Positions 9,278 through 19,620 of a DNA stretch of 64,000 nt are shown one piece after another; the stretch's first letter is position 1; every line of letters begins with the position of its first letter. The translations under genes and the position numbers were made by a program. This stretch comes from Pseudobdellovibrio exovorus JSS (GTDB lineage Bacteria > Bdellovibrionota > Bdellovibrionia > Bdellovibrionales > Bdellovibrionaceae): NCBI RefSeq assembly GCF_000348725.1, contig NC_020813.1:1588248-1652247 (forward strand), written 5' to 3'. Below the pieces are notes generated by a model that made no database searches, had not been told where the DNA came from, and saw only the letters and a program-made list of their open reading frames with translations.

Positions 9278-12200
9278 CTAAATTCCTAAAAGCATATCGA
9301 ACTCTTCTTTACTTAAAGCGTGGCCCGACTGTGCAATTTCAACATCTTTTACATTTTCAGATAGAAGTGATTGGAACTTCTGCTCTTTTCTGGCCTTAAG
9401 AAGCTCAATTTTTTCCTCTAAAGATTCGTGCATGATGTACTTAAATACCTGCACTGCTTTTTTCTGTCCTAAGCGGTGGGCACGATCTGTCGCTTGATTT
9501 TCTACGGCAGGGTTCCACCACGGCTCAAGATGGAAGACATAGCTGGCTTTTGTTAAATTCAGACCCACACCACCAGTCTTCAGCGTCATCAAAAGAACGC
9601 CGCCTGTGTTTAACTCGTGGAAGTCGGAAAGAACTTTTTGACGTTGTTTACTCGTCACACCGCCATGTAGGACAAACACAGGTATATTGTGCGCCTTTAG
9701 TAACTTAGCTGTATGTTCCAGCGTCTGTAAGAACTGAGTGAAGACCAGTGCACTTTCACCAGCCTCTATAATTTCTTGCAATGACTCAATCAGTGTTTCT
9801 AACTTCGGCGGAACCTTATCGTACTTCACATTCGGTAAAGCAGCAGGGTCAGAGCAGGCCTGACGAAGTCTTAATAAAGCTGTCAGCATTTGAAGTTGTA
9901 CATTTGCTGTCCCCTGCACTTTGCCATCCTGAACAGTGTTTTCCATGGCTTCTTGCACGCGCTGATTATAGGCCAAGGCAATATCGCGATAGATTTCTTT
10001 TTGCTTTTCTTCAAAGGCGATGCTGATCTTCGTTTCTTGCTTTTCTGGAAGTTGATCTAAAATTTCTTTTTTTGTTCTTCTTAAAAGCAAAGGTTTGATT
10101 TTAAGCTTAAGATCTGCAATTTGCTCTTTAGAAACACCTTCACGATTGACGTAGGTTTTTCTAAAGTCTTCTAACCCACCCAAACTTCCCGGAACCAGTA
10201 AATCGACTAACGAGAAAAACTCTCCGTAATGATTTTCCATAGGTGTTCCCGTCAGACAGATTTTAAACTGTGCTGCTAACGAACGGGCCACGCTCGATCT
10301 TTTACTGCTGATGTTTTTAATATTCTGAGCTTCATCGAAAATAAGAACTTTCCACTTAAATTCACTGAAAAATTCTTCGTGCTCCAGTAACAGACCATAC
10401 GTAACCAGTACGACGGACGTTTGGTTTGATTTTAAACGCTCAGAAAATTGGAGCTTTTCACGACTAGAAAAAATCTCTAAAGGAATCTTAGGTGTGAACT
10501 TTTTTACTTCCTGTTCCCAGTTAAAAATCAAAGACGAAGGGACCACAATCATTGAATGTCCTAACTCTTTGTTATCACGCAGTCCCTCTAGGAAACACAG
10601 TGTTTGTAGCGTCTTACCTAATCCCATGTCATCGGCAAGCAGAGCCCCTAAACGCAGTTGATAGAGGTCCTGCAACCACTGTACACCGCGCTTTTGATAT
10701 GGTTTTAAATCAGCATGGACCGAGTCTGAAATTTTAAGTTCGTTAGCCACTGTTCCCAAATTGTCATAGAAATCACAAATTCGCTGCCACTCTTTATCGC
10801 CTTCGATTTTAACACCTGAAGCTCTTAAAGCTAATAACTCTAAAGTCTGGTGGCGCGGCAACTGATAGGCACCCGCTTCGCGGTTTTTCTTCTGAGTTTC
10901 CACTTTACCTTTTTGGAGCTTTTGCCAAAAATTTTCTAGACGACGTAAAGATGGAATTTGTTTTTTCGGCACCAGATACAATTTGCCTTGATACTCAATC
11001 ACTCCGCCCGAACCCAGACTTAAAAGATGATCTGGATTCACTTCTTCACCTAATAAAAAGAACTTTGGATCTAATTCAAACCAATTGAAATTCTTTTGGT
11101 CTGTATCCCCACGAATGGCAAATTCCACACGGAATTCGTCCTCTTCTAACTCTTGCAGTGGCTGTCCCTCATAATAAAGACGACATCCAAAAGGCACCAG
11201 CTCTTGTAAATACTCAAGACTGATATGTAGCATCGAACGCAGTTGCCGTTCACCTGTCGAAAAATAAAAAAGGTCCTGACTGTGACTTAGAGTTTCAACA
11301 TCTGATATTCTAGATAAAAAAGAAGTCCGACTTCTTTTAAAAATCTCGCCACCCGTATTGAGGGCCAATGCCTTTAAGAGCGAGTAAAGTATTCTTCCTT
11401 CGCGCTCAAAAAGTCCGGTCACAATGATTTCGCCGTCATCTGAATAAAAACTCTCGGCAGCAGGTAAAGACCTTAATATGTCTTCTACGAACTTTTCAAA
11501 AAAGACAAGTGTGGAATGCGAACACAGCTCTTCGAGCTTATCGCCATTAAAAATTTCAGCATCACGGCCAGAAGTCAGTAGCCCATGAACTCGTCCATAT
11601 AGGCTTTGAAAAATTCTTTCTTTTTCAACTTTGGAACCATCTGTCAGCTGTCCGTCATAATAATAAGAAAGTGTTTCAAAGAAAACATATTGCAGAATTC
11701 CTAAGTGACGCAAAAGCTTTAGATCCCATTCTCGCTTACGACGAGATCCTGAAGCTAAATCTTTAATATCAGAACTGAAATAGGATGGTAGGCCTTCAGA
11801 TAAAGCCATAATCCATTTTTTAGAACGCTCAGACCAACCTGTGCGCTGACGATACTTTTGCACATTATCTGCACTTTTTGGTCTTAACTGGTGTTGAAAG
11901 AAAAAACTGCCGTTTTCTTGAAGATGAATTTCCGTCGTCATCTGCTCAGCTGTGATTAATGCAGACTCTCCAGATAGTTTTACTGGTATAGGACGCTGGC
12001 GTAGTTCTTTGATAATATTGCGAACGACTCCTTCACCCTCTACATTAAATTGAGGCATGGTTCCCAAATGCAGCTTCATTTCACCCGTATGATTCTGATT
12101 GTCCTGTACCCTACATATCTCTTGTAGTCGCGTGAACTCTAATAGCCACGGGTGAACCAAAACAATAGCTTCTTTAAGGTCTACAGCAAATGATTGAAAA

Positions 12201-13285
12201 AAACTGAGTGGAGATTTTGTTCTGTTTACTAACTGGAATTCAGCTTCTAACTGAATTTTTTCTTGTAAGTCGACTCTCCAGTAAATTTCATCACTCAAAT
12301 CAAAATCAATACTTTTAAGTTTTAGAGCCCAGTCTCTGCGCTCTTTATGTTGAAGATAAACCTCAACGGCTCCGCTGCGCTGAGCGCTGGCTATTTCGGA
12401 TAGTAGGTACTGCATCACCACTTCGACTTCTGACAAAACTTGCGTCACAAAACTATGAGTCGCTTGCTGTAACACAGGCCATTTTTGAAAAACGGCGGGA
12501 ATGCTTTTTAACGTCGGAGGAAGCAATTGCATGGGAACTATACGATGTAACGGATGTCGCAAAATATCTTTGGCACTGACCTGCACACCACCACTGAAAT
12601 TGTATCGAACCATATCGGCAATCCGATTCTGCCGATTGACCTCGTTGAAATAACTTTCAGAAAAAGCTGTTAATTTTTTACCGAAGACTTCCGGCAAATT
12701 CCAAAGTCGTGGCGATAGAAGCTGGCGATCTTTATCTGGCTCTACTAATCTATAGCCATAAAAATTGTCTTTTAAAATGTCAGCTAAAGACTCGCTTGAC
12801 GAAACTAATGGCTCTTCTGAGTAAATGCTGATGGATTGAAAAACCACTGGCTCGGCTGCAAGATTCTGTAACTGCTCTTGTACTTGAGGCTGTAATGTCT
12901 TAGCAAGATCTGCCAAATCTGGATGGGCAATGTCTTTTGGAGGAAGAGTTAACACTTGCCAAAGAAGAACGTAACTCGCCCACTGATGCGAGCAGCTATG
13001 AGCCATTCTTCCGTTTTCTGTGCAGTGAGAGCATGTAAAGCGTAATGTTCCATCTGCATGAGATTCACTGATATTCACTTTGACTAAAGAAACTGGTGGA
13101 GCTTCGGTCCATGACATTTCGATTTCGATGCGTTGGTTCTGAGTGCTGTGGCGATAAGAATCAAAACGTCCACCACTGATCAATTGAAGTCCTTGCTCGT
13201 AACGTTCATTTTCACTGAGTGGTACTCGCTCTCGCGGGTCACGCAATTCAGAAATATTATGTAACGTCATCGGCAATAAAAACAC
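9278..13285 (-). CDS. SWIM zinc finger - SNF2 family DNA/RNA helicase
   Basis: The product is about 1335 residues, one of the longest here. A SWIM-type zinc site lies near residue 85-105 (CSHC...CSHQW). A long middle region is of unknown fold. The SNF2 motor fills the last 450 residues: motif I DDMGLGKTLQT, motif II DEAQ, motif III LTGTPMEN, motif V TGGVGLNL and motif VI DRAHRLGQ. These ATPases translocate on DNA (RapA/HepA-like); the target is unknown. GTG at 13285 is proposed because AAGGAG (13290-13295) lies 4 nt upstream; an in-frame codon at 13315 lacks a site. Confidence 0.9.
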   Translation of the reverse strand: MFLLPMTLHNISELRDPRERVPLSENERYEQGLQLISGGRFDSYRHSTQNQRIEIEMSWTEAPPVSLVKVNISESHADGTLRFTCSHCTENGRMAHSCSHQWASYVLLWQVLTLPPKDIAHPDLADLAKTLQPQVQEQLQNLAAEPVVFQSISIYSEEPLVSSSESLADILKDNFYGYRLVEPDKDRQLLSPRLWNLPEVFGKKLTAFSESYFNEVNRQNRIADMVRYNFSGGVQVSAKDILRHPLHRIVPMQLLPPTLKSIPAVFQKWPVLQQATHSFVTQVLSEVEVVMQYLLSEIASAQRSGAVEVYLQHKERRDWALKLKSIDFDLSDEIYWRVDLQEKIQLEAEFQLVNRTKSPLSFFQSFAVDLKEAIVLVHPWLLEFTRLQEICRVQDNQNHTGEMKLHLGTMPQFNVEGEGVVRNIIKELRQRPIPVKLSGESALITAEQMTTEIHLQENGSFFFQHQLRPKSADNVQKYRQRTGWSERSKKWIMALSEGLPSYFSSDIKDLASGSRRKREWDLKLLRHLGILQYVFFETLSYYYDGQLTDGSKVEKERIFQSLYGRVHGLLTSGRDAEIFNGDKLEELCSHSTLVFFEKFVEDILRSLPAAESFYSDDGEIIVTGLFEREGRILYSLLKALALNTGGEIFKRSRTSFLSRISDVETLSHSQDLFYFSTGERQLRSMLHISLEYLQELVPFGCRLYYEGQPLQELEEDEFRVEFAIRGDTDQKNFNWFELDPKFFLLGEEVNPDHLLSLGSGGVIEYQGKLYLVPKKQIPSLRRLENFWQKLQKGKVETQKKNREAGAYQLPRHQTLELLALRASGVKIEGDKEWQRICDFYDNLGTVANELKISDSVHADLKPYQKRGVQWLQDLYQLRLGALLADDMGLGKTLQTLCFLEGLRDNKELGHSMIVVPSSLIFNWEQEVKKFTPKIPLEIFSSREKLQFSERLKSNQTSVVLVTYGLLLEHEEFFSEFKWKVLIFDEAQNIKNISSKRSSVARSLAAQFKICLTGTPMENHYGEFFSLVDLLVPGSLGGLEDFRKTYVNREGVSKEQIADLKLKIKPLLLRRTKKEILDQLPEKQETKISIAFEEKQKEIYRDIALAYNQRVQEAMENTVQDGKVQGTANVQLQMLTALLRLRQACSDPAALPNVKYDKVPPKLETLIESLQEIIEAGESALVFTQFLQTLEHTAKLLKAHNIPVFVLHGGVTSKQRQKVLSDFHELNTGGVLLMTLKTGGVGLNLTKASYVFHLEPWWNPAVENQATDRAHRLGQKKAVQVFKYIMHESLEEKIELLKARKEQKFQSLLSENVKDVEIAQSGHALSKEEFDMLLGI

Positions 13286-13369
13286 GGTACTCCTTAGCCC
13301 TTCTGTAGCACTCAAAGGCGATCAGGTAGTATGCACGAAATTAGTGAAAATGTCTAACTTAGTGTGAAT

Positions 13370-13627
13370 TTAACGATAACAGACTGTAGAAACTGAGCCA
13401 TCACCGCAGATCAAGGCTCCATCACTGCTGCGGAAGTAGTGAGCGCCAAATGGCGGAGAACACGACAAGGCGCCGCCACGGCCAACACAGCAGCTAGCAA
13501 AGGAGTTAGGAGATGTCTGACAAACATAGTTATTCTTCTGATTTTCATTTGTAGGTAGCGATATATTACAGGAACTGAGCAGAATAGTAGCCAGCAGAAT
13601 AAATATCTTGAGTCCAAATAACTTCAT
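13370..13627 (-). CDS. small cysteine-rich lipoprotein
   Basis: The product has 85 residues: a signal sequence with lipobox LLSSC (Cys near residue 20), then a mature part with paired cysteines (FASCCVGRG, LSCSPP, LICGDG, TVCYR) that may form disulfides. I do not recognise a family. ATG at 13627 is chosen so that the lipobox falls at the usual distance. Confidence 0.6.
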   Translation of the reverse strand: MKLFGLKIFILLATILLSSCNISLPTNENQKNNYVCQTSPNSFASCCVGRGGALSCSPPFGAHYFRSSDGALICGDGSVSTVCYR

Positions 13628-13717
13628 GTTTTTGATCATAACAGATAAAAACTTTAGACACAATTTCAGGTAAAGCTTACAAAAAAAGAGGTCTTGTTCC
13701 TTTTTTAAGCCGCCGTC

Positions 13718-13747
13718 TTGACAGAAAGTGCCGTTTTCTTTTACAAA
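13718..13747 (+). promoter_or_regulatory. sigma70-like promoter for the 13774 gene
   Basis: A perfect -35 box TTGACA (13718-13723) is followed after 17-18 bp by TTACAA/TACAAA (13741-13747), 27 bp before the start codon. Confidence 0.6.
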
Positions 13748-13773
13748 CGACCAACACTTTTAAGGAGAACCCA

Positions 13774-14022
13774 ATGAAAAAATTCGCTTTGATTTTAGCT
13801 ATGACTGTTTCTGCTTTCTCAACTTCTGCTTTAGCTGCTGATTTCGACGATATCCAAGTGAGCATTTTAAGCTGGTGCGATGGTAACCGCGTAATGGCTT
13901 ACACTGAAAGCAAAGATGCTGCTGTCAAATTTGACTGTTCTGCTCGTAGCGAAACTTGCCGTGCTTATCAAATCGTTCGTTTCAACGAAGTGATTCACGT
14001 GGCGACTTGCGTAGCTCAGTAA
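13774..14022 (+). CDS. small secreted protein of unknown function
   Basis: The product has 82 residues with a clean signal peptide cleaved after ALA (residue 21). The mature part of about 60 residues has three to four cysteines (SWCDGN, FDCSAR, ETCRAY, ATCVAQ), likely disulfide-bonded in the periplasm. Shine-Dalgarno AAGGAG lies 6-7 nt before the ATG, with a consensus promoter upstream and a terminator downstream, so it is a stand-alone, probably well expressed gene. No family recognised. Confidence 0.75.
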   Translation: MKKFALILAMTVSAFSTSALAADFDDIQVSILSWCDGNRVMAYTESKDAAVKFDCSARSETCRAYQIVRFNEVIHVATCVAQ

Positions 14023-14062
14023 TTCAGTTCAATAATTCAGCTCGACAATTTATTCAAACTGC

Positions 14063-14093
14063 AAAAACACCGGCCTCAGAGTCGGTGTTTTTA
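14063..14093 (+). terminator. rho-independent terminator
   Basis: The hairpin arms AAAAACACCG and CGGTGTTTTT are separated by a 10-nt loop, 41 bp after the stop of the small secreted protein. Confidence 0.85.
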
Positions 14094-14271
14094 TTTCAGT
14101 CGGATCACTTCGTCTTAAAATGAGACCCTGAACTGAACACAGGCTAACCCCTTTTAAAGACCCTTTTTGTACCATGTTCTGTCTTTTGACATCCTAAAGC
14201 GACTATATGATATCTGTTACTGGAATAAGACCTGCATCTTTATTGATGCTATCCTTTTAAAGAGAGGTTTT

Positions 14272-15477
14272 ATGTTGAAGCGTGCAAAATGGTCTTATCT
14301 TTCTGCGGCCCTTTCGACGACTATTTTTACGATCTCATCGTTAATGGCGTTTCAAGCTCACGCTCAAACCAGCCGTAATCTGAACTTTTCAGAAGCCTGT
14401 TCACAAGGTGATAATATCGAAATTATTGCCGTTGGGGACATCCTTTTGCACGCTCCCCTTCAGATACAAGCTACAACTCATTCTTCTCGTTTTGAAAGTC
14501 TTTGGTCAGGTGTACTTCCCTATATTAAAAAAGCAGACATTGCCTACGCTAACTTAGAAGGTCCTACCGCTCTGGGACTAACAGCGAACGGAAGACAGGT
14601 CGGCGATGTTGGCCACCGCTTCGATAAAAACGTCTACAGTGGTTATCCTCTATTCAACTATCATCCTCTTTTGATCACAGATCTTAAAAAATCAGGATTT
14701 GATATTGTGTCGACCTCTAATAATCACTCGTTAGATCGCGGCTCTTTAGGTGCAGATAAAACTATCGAAGCCTTAAAGGCGAATAACCTTCTTTATGCAG
14801 GAACGCGCACGCGTGAAGAAACACAAAATCCAGATCACCAATGGTACACCATCACACAAAGTAAAGGCCGTAACATCGCATGGGTGGCTTGTACTTTTTC
14901 AACGAATGGAGTTCCAGATCGCCATGGTCAAGTTATGCCCTGCTTTCAAAAACAGGGTGAACTCCTTGGACTTGTAGAAAAGCTGTCTCGCAATCCACAA
15001 ATTCACGCCGTTATCGTGACACCTCATTGGGGTGACGAGTATCAACTACGCCATAACAATCAACAGACACAATTGGGCCGCCAATTGATTGAGTCTGGGG
15101 CTACCGCTGTTCTAGCGACTCATCCACACGTTGTACAACCTTGGGAAAAAGTCACAACGGCGAGTGGACGCGAAGGTCTTATCGTTTACTCTACAGGTAA
15201 CTTCGTCAGCAATCAGGCCGAAGTTCCGCGCAAAACATCCATCATGGTGCAGCTTCATTTAACAGGCGCTCCCCAATCTAAACTGAAAATCCGTGGGGTT
15301 TCTTATTTGCCTTTATTTATGGAGCGCACTCCACTGCGCACGGTACGCCCCGTTTATAATATGTCTGAGGTTCCCGCGGAAGCTCAACAGATTTGGACAA
15401 ATGCATTTGGAGCTAAGAATCGCATCTCGTCTGCCACTGAAAACCAAATTCAAAAGTACTGTGCGAATTCACAATAA
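14272..15477 (+). CDS. secreted CapA-family (PgsA-like) metallophosphatase-fold protein
   Basis: The product has 401 residues with a signal peptide. The CapA domain is recognisable in order: AVGDILLHAP, AYANLEGPTAL, STSNNHSLDRG, VTPHWGDEY, ATHPHVVQPW and VYSTGNFVSNQ. CapA is the membrane-linked part of poly-gamma-glutamate synthesis in Bacillus, but many bacteria carry CapA-like proteins without capBC; no capB or capC is present nearby. AGAGAGG precedes the ATG. A second CapA-like gene lies at 19.6-20.7 kb. Substrate unknown. Confidence 0.87.
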   Translation: MLKRAKWSYLSAALSTTIFTISSLMAFQAHAQTSRNLNFSEACSQGDNIEIIAVGDILLHAPLQIQATTHSSRFESLWSGVLPYIKKADIAYANLEGPTALGLTANGRQVGDVGHRFDKNVYSGYPLFNYHPLLITDLKKSGFDIVSTSNNHSLDRGSLGADKTIEALKANNLLYAGTRTREETQNPDHQWYTITQSKGRNIAWVACTFSTNGVPDRHGQVMPCFQKQGELLGLVEKLSRNPQIHAVIVTPHWGDEYQLRHNNQQTQLGRQLIESGATAVLATHPHVVQPWEKVTTASGREGLIVYSTGNFVSNQAEVPRKTSIMVQLHLTGAPQSKLKIRGVSYLPLFMERTPLRTVRPVYNMSEVPAEAQQIWTNAFGAKNRISSATENQIQKYCANSQ

Positions 15478-15550
15478 AACGTCAATTTTTTTGACAAAAA
15501 ACTAAAAACAAAAAACTCTGAATTTCCAGTACGTGTGCTATGCTAAAGGC

Positions 15551-16426
15551 ATGCAACAAGAGACTTGGAAATTCTTTCCGCAGATTCTTGAGAAAAAAAT
15601 CAACCACTTGTTGGATGAGGCTGAACCGAATCAAGCAAAGGCCTACCAGCTCTATAAAACATGCAAGAACGAAAATCTCTGGAATAACTCTTTCGAAATT
15701 TTCGCTATCCATTTACATGACTTTTTTTCGTTAGCCAAAAGTGAACGTGCCAAAAGTTATTTTGATAATTTTCTAGATCGCCCTATGGAACGTTCAATTT
15801 ATGAAAGCTTTGATCTGACATTTCGTACAGCCACTGTTAATTCACAGTCATTACTTAATGTCGCCAATTGGTCACACGAACAGATGATTCACAACTGCCA
15901 AACAGCGCAAGAAGAAAGCGTAGTGCTCTCTGTCGATATCTTAACAAAGACTCTTCACTATATTACGAATCCCCCACTGCACGAAAAAGATCAGCAGATC
16001 GAATTTGAAGATTTTTGCCAAACATGGAAGAAAACTGTTTTTCTTTTATTTGGTAAAAAATATGACTCAGAACTTGAAACTGTCTTACAACAGATTCGCA
16101 AATTAGCATTTGATCTTAAGCAGGCAGAACAAAAGACTTTGGAGAAAGAAAAGTCTCCGACCTTTATCCCTTCGATCTTTCTTACACAAACAGAAATCGA
16201 TTGGACTACTGCCGTTCGTGAGGCTATTGTGCACCACCTACAAGCCCCAGATTTCCCTCTGTCACGTGGTGCTGAAAAACCTCGCTTAATTGAGCTACAG
16301 AAAGCTGCTGAGCTTTATAATCTTATCCTGCAGACATCGCGCACAGAATTACGCCGACATTTGGATAATGTACGCACGACTATATTGCATAAATGCGATT
16401 GGCTCCTGACTGAAAAAGCCCGTTAG
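15551..16426 (+). CDS. conserved-looking hypothetical protein, mainly helical
   Basis: The product has 291 residues with no signal peptide or membrane segment and is rich in Glu, Gln, Lys and aromatic residues; it looks all-alpha. I recognise no motif. It lies just upstream (36 bp) of an ABC exporter on the same strand, so the two may be co-transcribed and functionally linked. ATG at 15551 is chosen; a GTG at 15533 is an alternative. Confidence 0.65.
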   Translation: MQQETWKFFPQILEKKINHLLDEAEPNQAKAYQLYKTCKNENLWNNSFEIFAIHLHDFFSLAKSERAKSYFDNFLDRPMERSIYESFDLTFRTATVNSQSLLNVANWSHEQMIHNCQTAQEESVVLSVDILTKTLHYITNPPLHEKDQQIEFEDFCQTWKKTVFLLFGKKYDSELETVLQQIRKLAFDLKQAEQKTLEKEKSPTFIPSIFLTQTEIDWTTAVREAIVHHLQAPDFPLSRGAEKPRLIELQKAAELYNLILQTSRTELRRHLDNVRTTILHKCDWLLTEKAR

Positions 16427-16462
16427 TGACAAGCCTCTAAGCTTGAGCTAAAAACTCTGGCT

Positions 16463-18268
16463 ATGGCAACATCTACACCTCAGGGTTCACTTTATTCATT
16501 TCGTCGTCTTTTTTCTTATAGCAAACGTCATCGTCAAGATTTTTATTTGGGTGGTTTATTTTCATTCCTAAATAAAACTTTCGATGTCGCACCCGAGATT
16601 TTAATTGGTATCGCCATCGACATGGTCGCCAATCAAGAAAAATCCTTTCTGGCGCGCTTTGGAATCGAATCCGTTCAGCATCAGTTGATTGTTTTATCTT
16701 TACTAACCTTGGCTATTTGGGCCTTTGAATCCCTATTTGAATACTTGCATCTACTTAAATGGAGAGGCCTTGCTCAATCCATGCAGCACGAATTACGTGT
16801 CGATGCTTACAGCCACTTACAAAAACTCGACATGTCTTATTTTGAAGATCGTAGCACTGGCGGTTTAGTTTCTATTATTAACGATGACATCAATCAACTG
16901 GAACGCTTTCTTAACAGTGGGATGAACAGCTTGATACAGGTCATGACCGCCGTCCTTTTAGTAGGAGCCGTGTTCTTTGCACTAGCTCCTAACATTGCCC
17001 TATTTGCTTTCTTACCTGTACCCGTTATTTTGTGGGGAGCTTTTTACTTTCAGAAACGCGCAGCCCCTCTTTATGCTGAGGTTCGCGAACGCGCTGGTCT
17101 GATTGGAGCACGCCTTGCCAACAATATCAGTGGTATTGCCACTATACGCAGTTTTGCCTCAGAGGCCCGTGAAGAAAAAGCTGTCTCTAAAGACAGTCAG
17201 GACTATCTGACTTCAAATCGCAATGCCATTCAGATTTCTTCCGCTTTTAATCCTTTAATTCGCATGGCTGTACTGGCGGGCTTCCTAGCTACTTTTGTTA
17301 TTGGTGGACTTATGGCTCTTCGCGGAGAACTCAGCGTGGGCTCCTATGGCGTCCTTGTCTTCTTAACACAAAGGCTTCTGTGGCCATTAACAAGCCTTGC
17401 TGAAACTGTGGATCTTTTCGAGCGTGCCATGGCATCTGCCGATCGCGTTCTTAATCTTCTGAGTATTCCTATCGGTATTGAAAAACCACAAAGTCGTACA
17501 GGCTTCCCTCAGAAAACTGACATTCGCTTTGACGATATCTCGTTTGCATATAGCAATGGCCTGCCGATTTTGCATCACGTGCAAATTCAAGTCCCTGCTG
17601 GTAATACCATTGCGATTGTGGGACCAACTGGCTCTGGCAAAAGCACGATAACAAAATTGCTTCTAAGATTCTATCAACCTACAGGCGGAAAAATTCTTAT
17701 TGGTGACCACGACATCACGGCATTAAACACGCAAGAGCTGCGCGAAAATATTGGTCTTGTCAGTCAGGACGTATTTCTATTCCATGGAACTATCTACGAA
17801 AACATAGCTTATGGAAATCCACAGGCGACACGCGAAGAGGTACTTGAGGCCGCTAGGCAGGCTTACGCCGATGAGTTTATTAACAAACTTCCACAAGGGC
17901 TCGATACCCTTATCGGAGAGCGTGGACAGAAACTCTCTGGCGGTCAAAGACAACGTATTTCTATTGCTCGAGTTATTTTGAAGAATCCAAAGATATTGAT
18001 TTTGGATGAGGCCACGTCCGCTGTAGATAATGAAACGGAAGCTGTTATTCAAAAATCCTTAAACAAGATATCGCAGAATCGCACAACGATAATTATTGCC
18101 CATCGTCTGTCAACAGTGACCCACGCGGATAAAATCTATGTTTTATCCGCAGGTAAAATTTCTGAAGAAGGCTCTCACGAGGAACTCCTTCAGAAAAAGA
18201 ATCTCTATGCTCAGCTTTGGAATTTACAACTTCGTCATGAAATAGTTCACGACGAAGTTAAGAGTTAA
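16463..18268 (+). CDS. ABC exporter, MsbA/MDR type (half transporter)
   Basis: The product has 601 residues: an N-terminal six-helix ABC-exporter membrane domain (about 25-315) and a C-terminal nucleotide-binding domain with Walker A GPTGSGKST, Q-loop SQDVFLF, signature LSGGQRQR, Walker B ILILDEATS and H-loop IIAHRLS. It would work as a homodimer exporting lipids, drugs or peptides; the substrate is not deducible. It follows the 15551 gene closely. Confidence 0.93.
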   Translation: MATSTPQGSLYSFRRLFSYSKRHRQDFYLGGLFSFLNKTFDVAPEILIGIAIDMVANQEKSFLARFGIESVQHQLIVLSLLTLAIWAFESLFEYLHLLKWRGLAQSMQHELRVDAYSHLQKLDMSYFEDRSTGGLVSIINDDINQLERFLNSGMNSLIQVMTAVLLVGAVFFALAPNIALFAFLPVPVILWGAFYFQKRAAPLYAEVRERAGLIGARLANNISGIATIRSFASEAREEKAVSKDSQDYLTSNRNAIQISSAFNPLIRMAVLAGFLATFVIGGLMALRGELSVGSYGVLVFLTQRLLWPLTSLAETVDLFERAMASADRVLNLLSIPIGIEKPQSRTGFPQKTDIRFDDISFAYSNGLPILHHVQIQVPAGNTIAIVGPTGSGKSTITKLLLRFYQPTGGKILIGDHDITALNTQELRENIGLVSQDVFLFHGTIYENIAYGNPQATREEVLEAARQAYADEFINKLPQGLDTLIGERGQKLSGGQRQRISIARVILKNPKILILDEATSAVDNETEAVIQKSLNKISQNRTTIIIAHRLSTVTHADKIYVLSAGKISEEGSHEELLQKKNLYAQLWNLQLRHEIVHDEVKS

Positions 18269-18277
18269 AGAATCAAG

Positions 18278-18913
18278 TTAGTGAGTCAAGGCTGGTCGGC
18301 GCTTTTCTGGTAAAATCGTCGACCAGACGACTGAGTCTTTTAAAATTGTAATGTCTTGGCCTTTAAAACGTTCCATTAATCTGAGGGCCAACAGACGATC
18401 TTCTTCATTGCGTACGCGCACTTTTACAATAGAGCCACCTTCACGCAAGTAGAACCCATAACGACGACCTGCTGACGGAGGTGTCCCTATACCGACTAGG
18501 GCGCCACAGGCCGCACCTAATAGCAGACCTACCAACGAAGCCAACACAGTTGAAACAATCCAAGAGGTCATTCCCAGTTCTTCTGGCTGACTGGCACCAA
18601 GGTACAATCCCACAAGTCCCAGCAAAAAGAAGCCAGAGATAGCCCCAATCATCATACCTGTCGTAATACTTGTATTCTGCTGATAGACGAAATCACGTGA
18701 GCCATTTTTATTTGGAGACAAAAGCGAAATATCCTCATCTGCAAAATCATTTTTTCTTAATGAATCAATAGCATTTTCAGCATCGCTACGAGAAATAAAC
18801 ATCGCAAAAACCGATTCAGATTCCGTTTTTGTGAAAGACGACTGTATTTTCGTATCGCCTCTGGTCTCTGTCCTATTCCCTCTTAAGCTGTCTCTTTCAT
18901 TTATAATATCCAT
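18278..18913 (-). CDS. membrane protein with general-stress-protein-17M-like N-domain
   Basis: The product has 211 residues. Residues about 30-75 resemble the small alpha/beta fold of B. subtilis general stress protein 17M and related DUFs (FAMFISRSDAENAIDSLRKNDF...DISLLSP). Two Gly/Ala-rich glycine-zipper helices follow (TTGMMIGAISGFFLLGLVGLYLGA and LASLVGLLLGAACGALVG), then a second small domain. Such proteins are often stress-induced; function unknown. AAGGGG precedes ATG at 18913. It converges with the ABC exporter 9 bp away. Confidence 0.65.
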   Translation of the reverse strand: MDIINERDSLRGNRTETRGDTKIQSSFTKTESESVFAMFISRSDAENAIDSLRKNDFADEDISLLSPNKNGSRDFVYQQNTSITTGMMIGAISGFFLLGLVGLYLGASQPEELGMTSWIVSTVLASLVGLLLGAACGALVGIGTPPSAGRRYGFYLREGGSIVKVRVRNEEDRLLALRLMERFKGQDITILKDSVVWSTILPEKRRPALTH

Positions 18914-19086
18914 GTTCTTACCCCTTTTTTGAGGCACAAAACCTCATGAGTCCACATGAGTATATATTCAGCAAGTGAGGTGCCATCATAGCGACCAAAC
19001 TAATCCCTTTAGCTCTGAAAAATGCGTGGCTAAAACGTGCTTTGAGGCAAAAGTTCTCTTTGCAAAAACAAATGATGACTCTATAG

Positions 19087-19107
19087 TTTATAAGAGAAGC
19101 TTATAAA
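19087..19107. promoter_or_regulatory. 8-bp inverted repeat before the 19127 gene
   Basis: Arms TTTATAAG and CTTATAAA with a 5-nt spacer end 19 bp before the start codon. It could be an operator or a 5'UTR hairpin. Confidence 0.35.
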
Positions 19108-19126
19108 AGAACTAACGGAGAATTCG

Positions 19127-19588
19127 ATGTCAGAGCAAAAAACCAAATGGATTTTATTAAGTCTTTCTGGAGCTCTATTATTTGCTATAGCGGTCTGGTT
19201 AACATCCGCATACGTTATTGATCGCCAAAGCAAAAAGGGCTTACCTGATCCCATCGAAATTAAAAACACAACGGATCGAATCAAGGCCAATGCTGTTCAG
19301 TGGTACACGTTTTCTTTACCTTATGAAGGAACTTTGAGTGTTTCGGTGCAAGTACAAAAAGGAAATGAACTGGATGTATTTTTAATGCGTGAAGATCAGT
19401 TGGCTCACTTCAAAAGTAAAAACAAATTCAATCACTTCCCTCAGTTTGAAAGCAATCAAAGCAAAAACTATCAGCGGCACGGAAATCTTTCCGAAGGCCG
19501 CTACAGCTTAGTGGTGCGCGACCCCAGCTACGGGATCATTTCGTCATCTGCAACGGATTATCAGATCAAAATCAAACTGGAACCCTAG
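19127..19588 (+). CDS. membrane-anchored periplasmic protein with PPC-like beta domain
   Basis: The product has 153 residues. One transmembrane anchor (about 8-28) is followed by a beta-rich domain. Its pattern (VQWYTFSLPYEGTLSVSVQV...LDVFLMRED...GRYSLVVRDPS) resembles bacterial pre-peptidase C-terminal domains, which help secretion or substrate binding in proteases; here the domain stands alone. Shine-Dalgarno ACGGAG precedes the ATG. The function and partner are unknown. Confidence 0.6.
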   Translation: MSEQKTKWILLSLSGALLFAIAVWLTSAYVIDRQSKKGLPDPIEIKNTTDRIKANAVQWYTFSLPYEGTLSVSVQVQKGNELDVFLMREDQLAHFKSKNKFNHFPQFESNQSKNYQRHGNLSEGRYSLVVRDPSYGIISSSATDYQIKIKLEP

Positions 19589-19620
19589 TGTTAAATAACC
19601 ACGTAGGCCTAAAACACTCA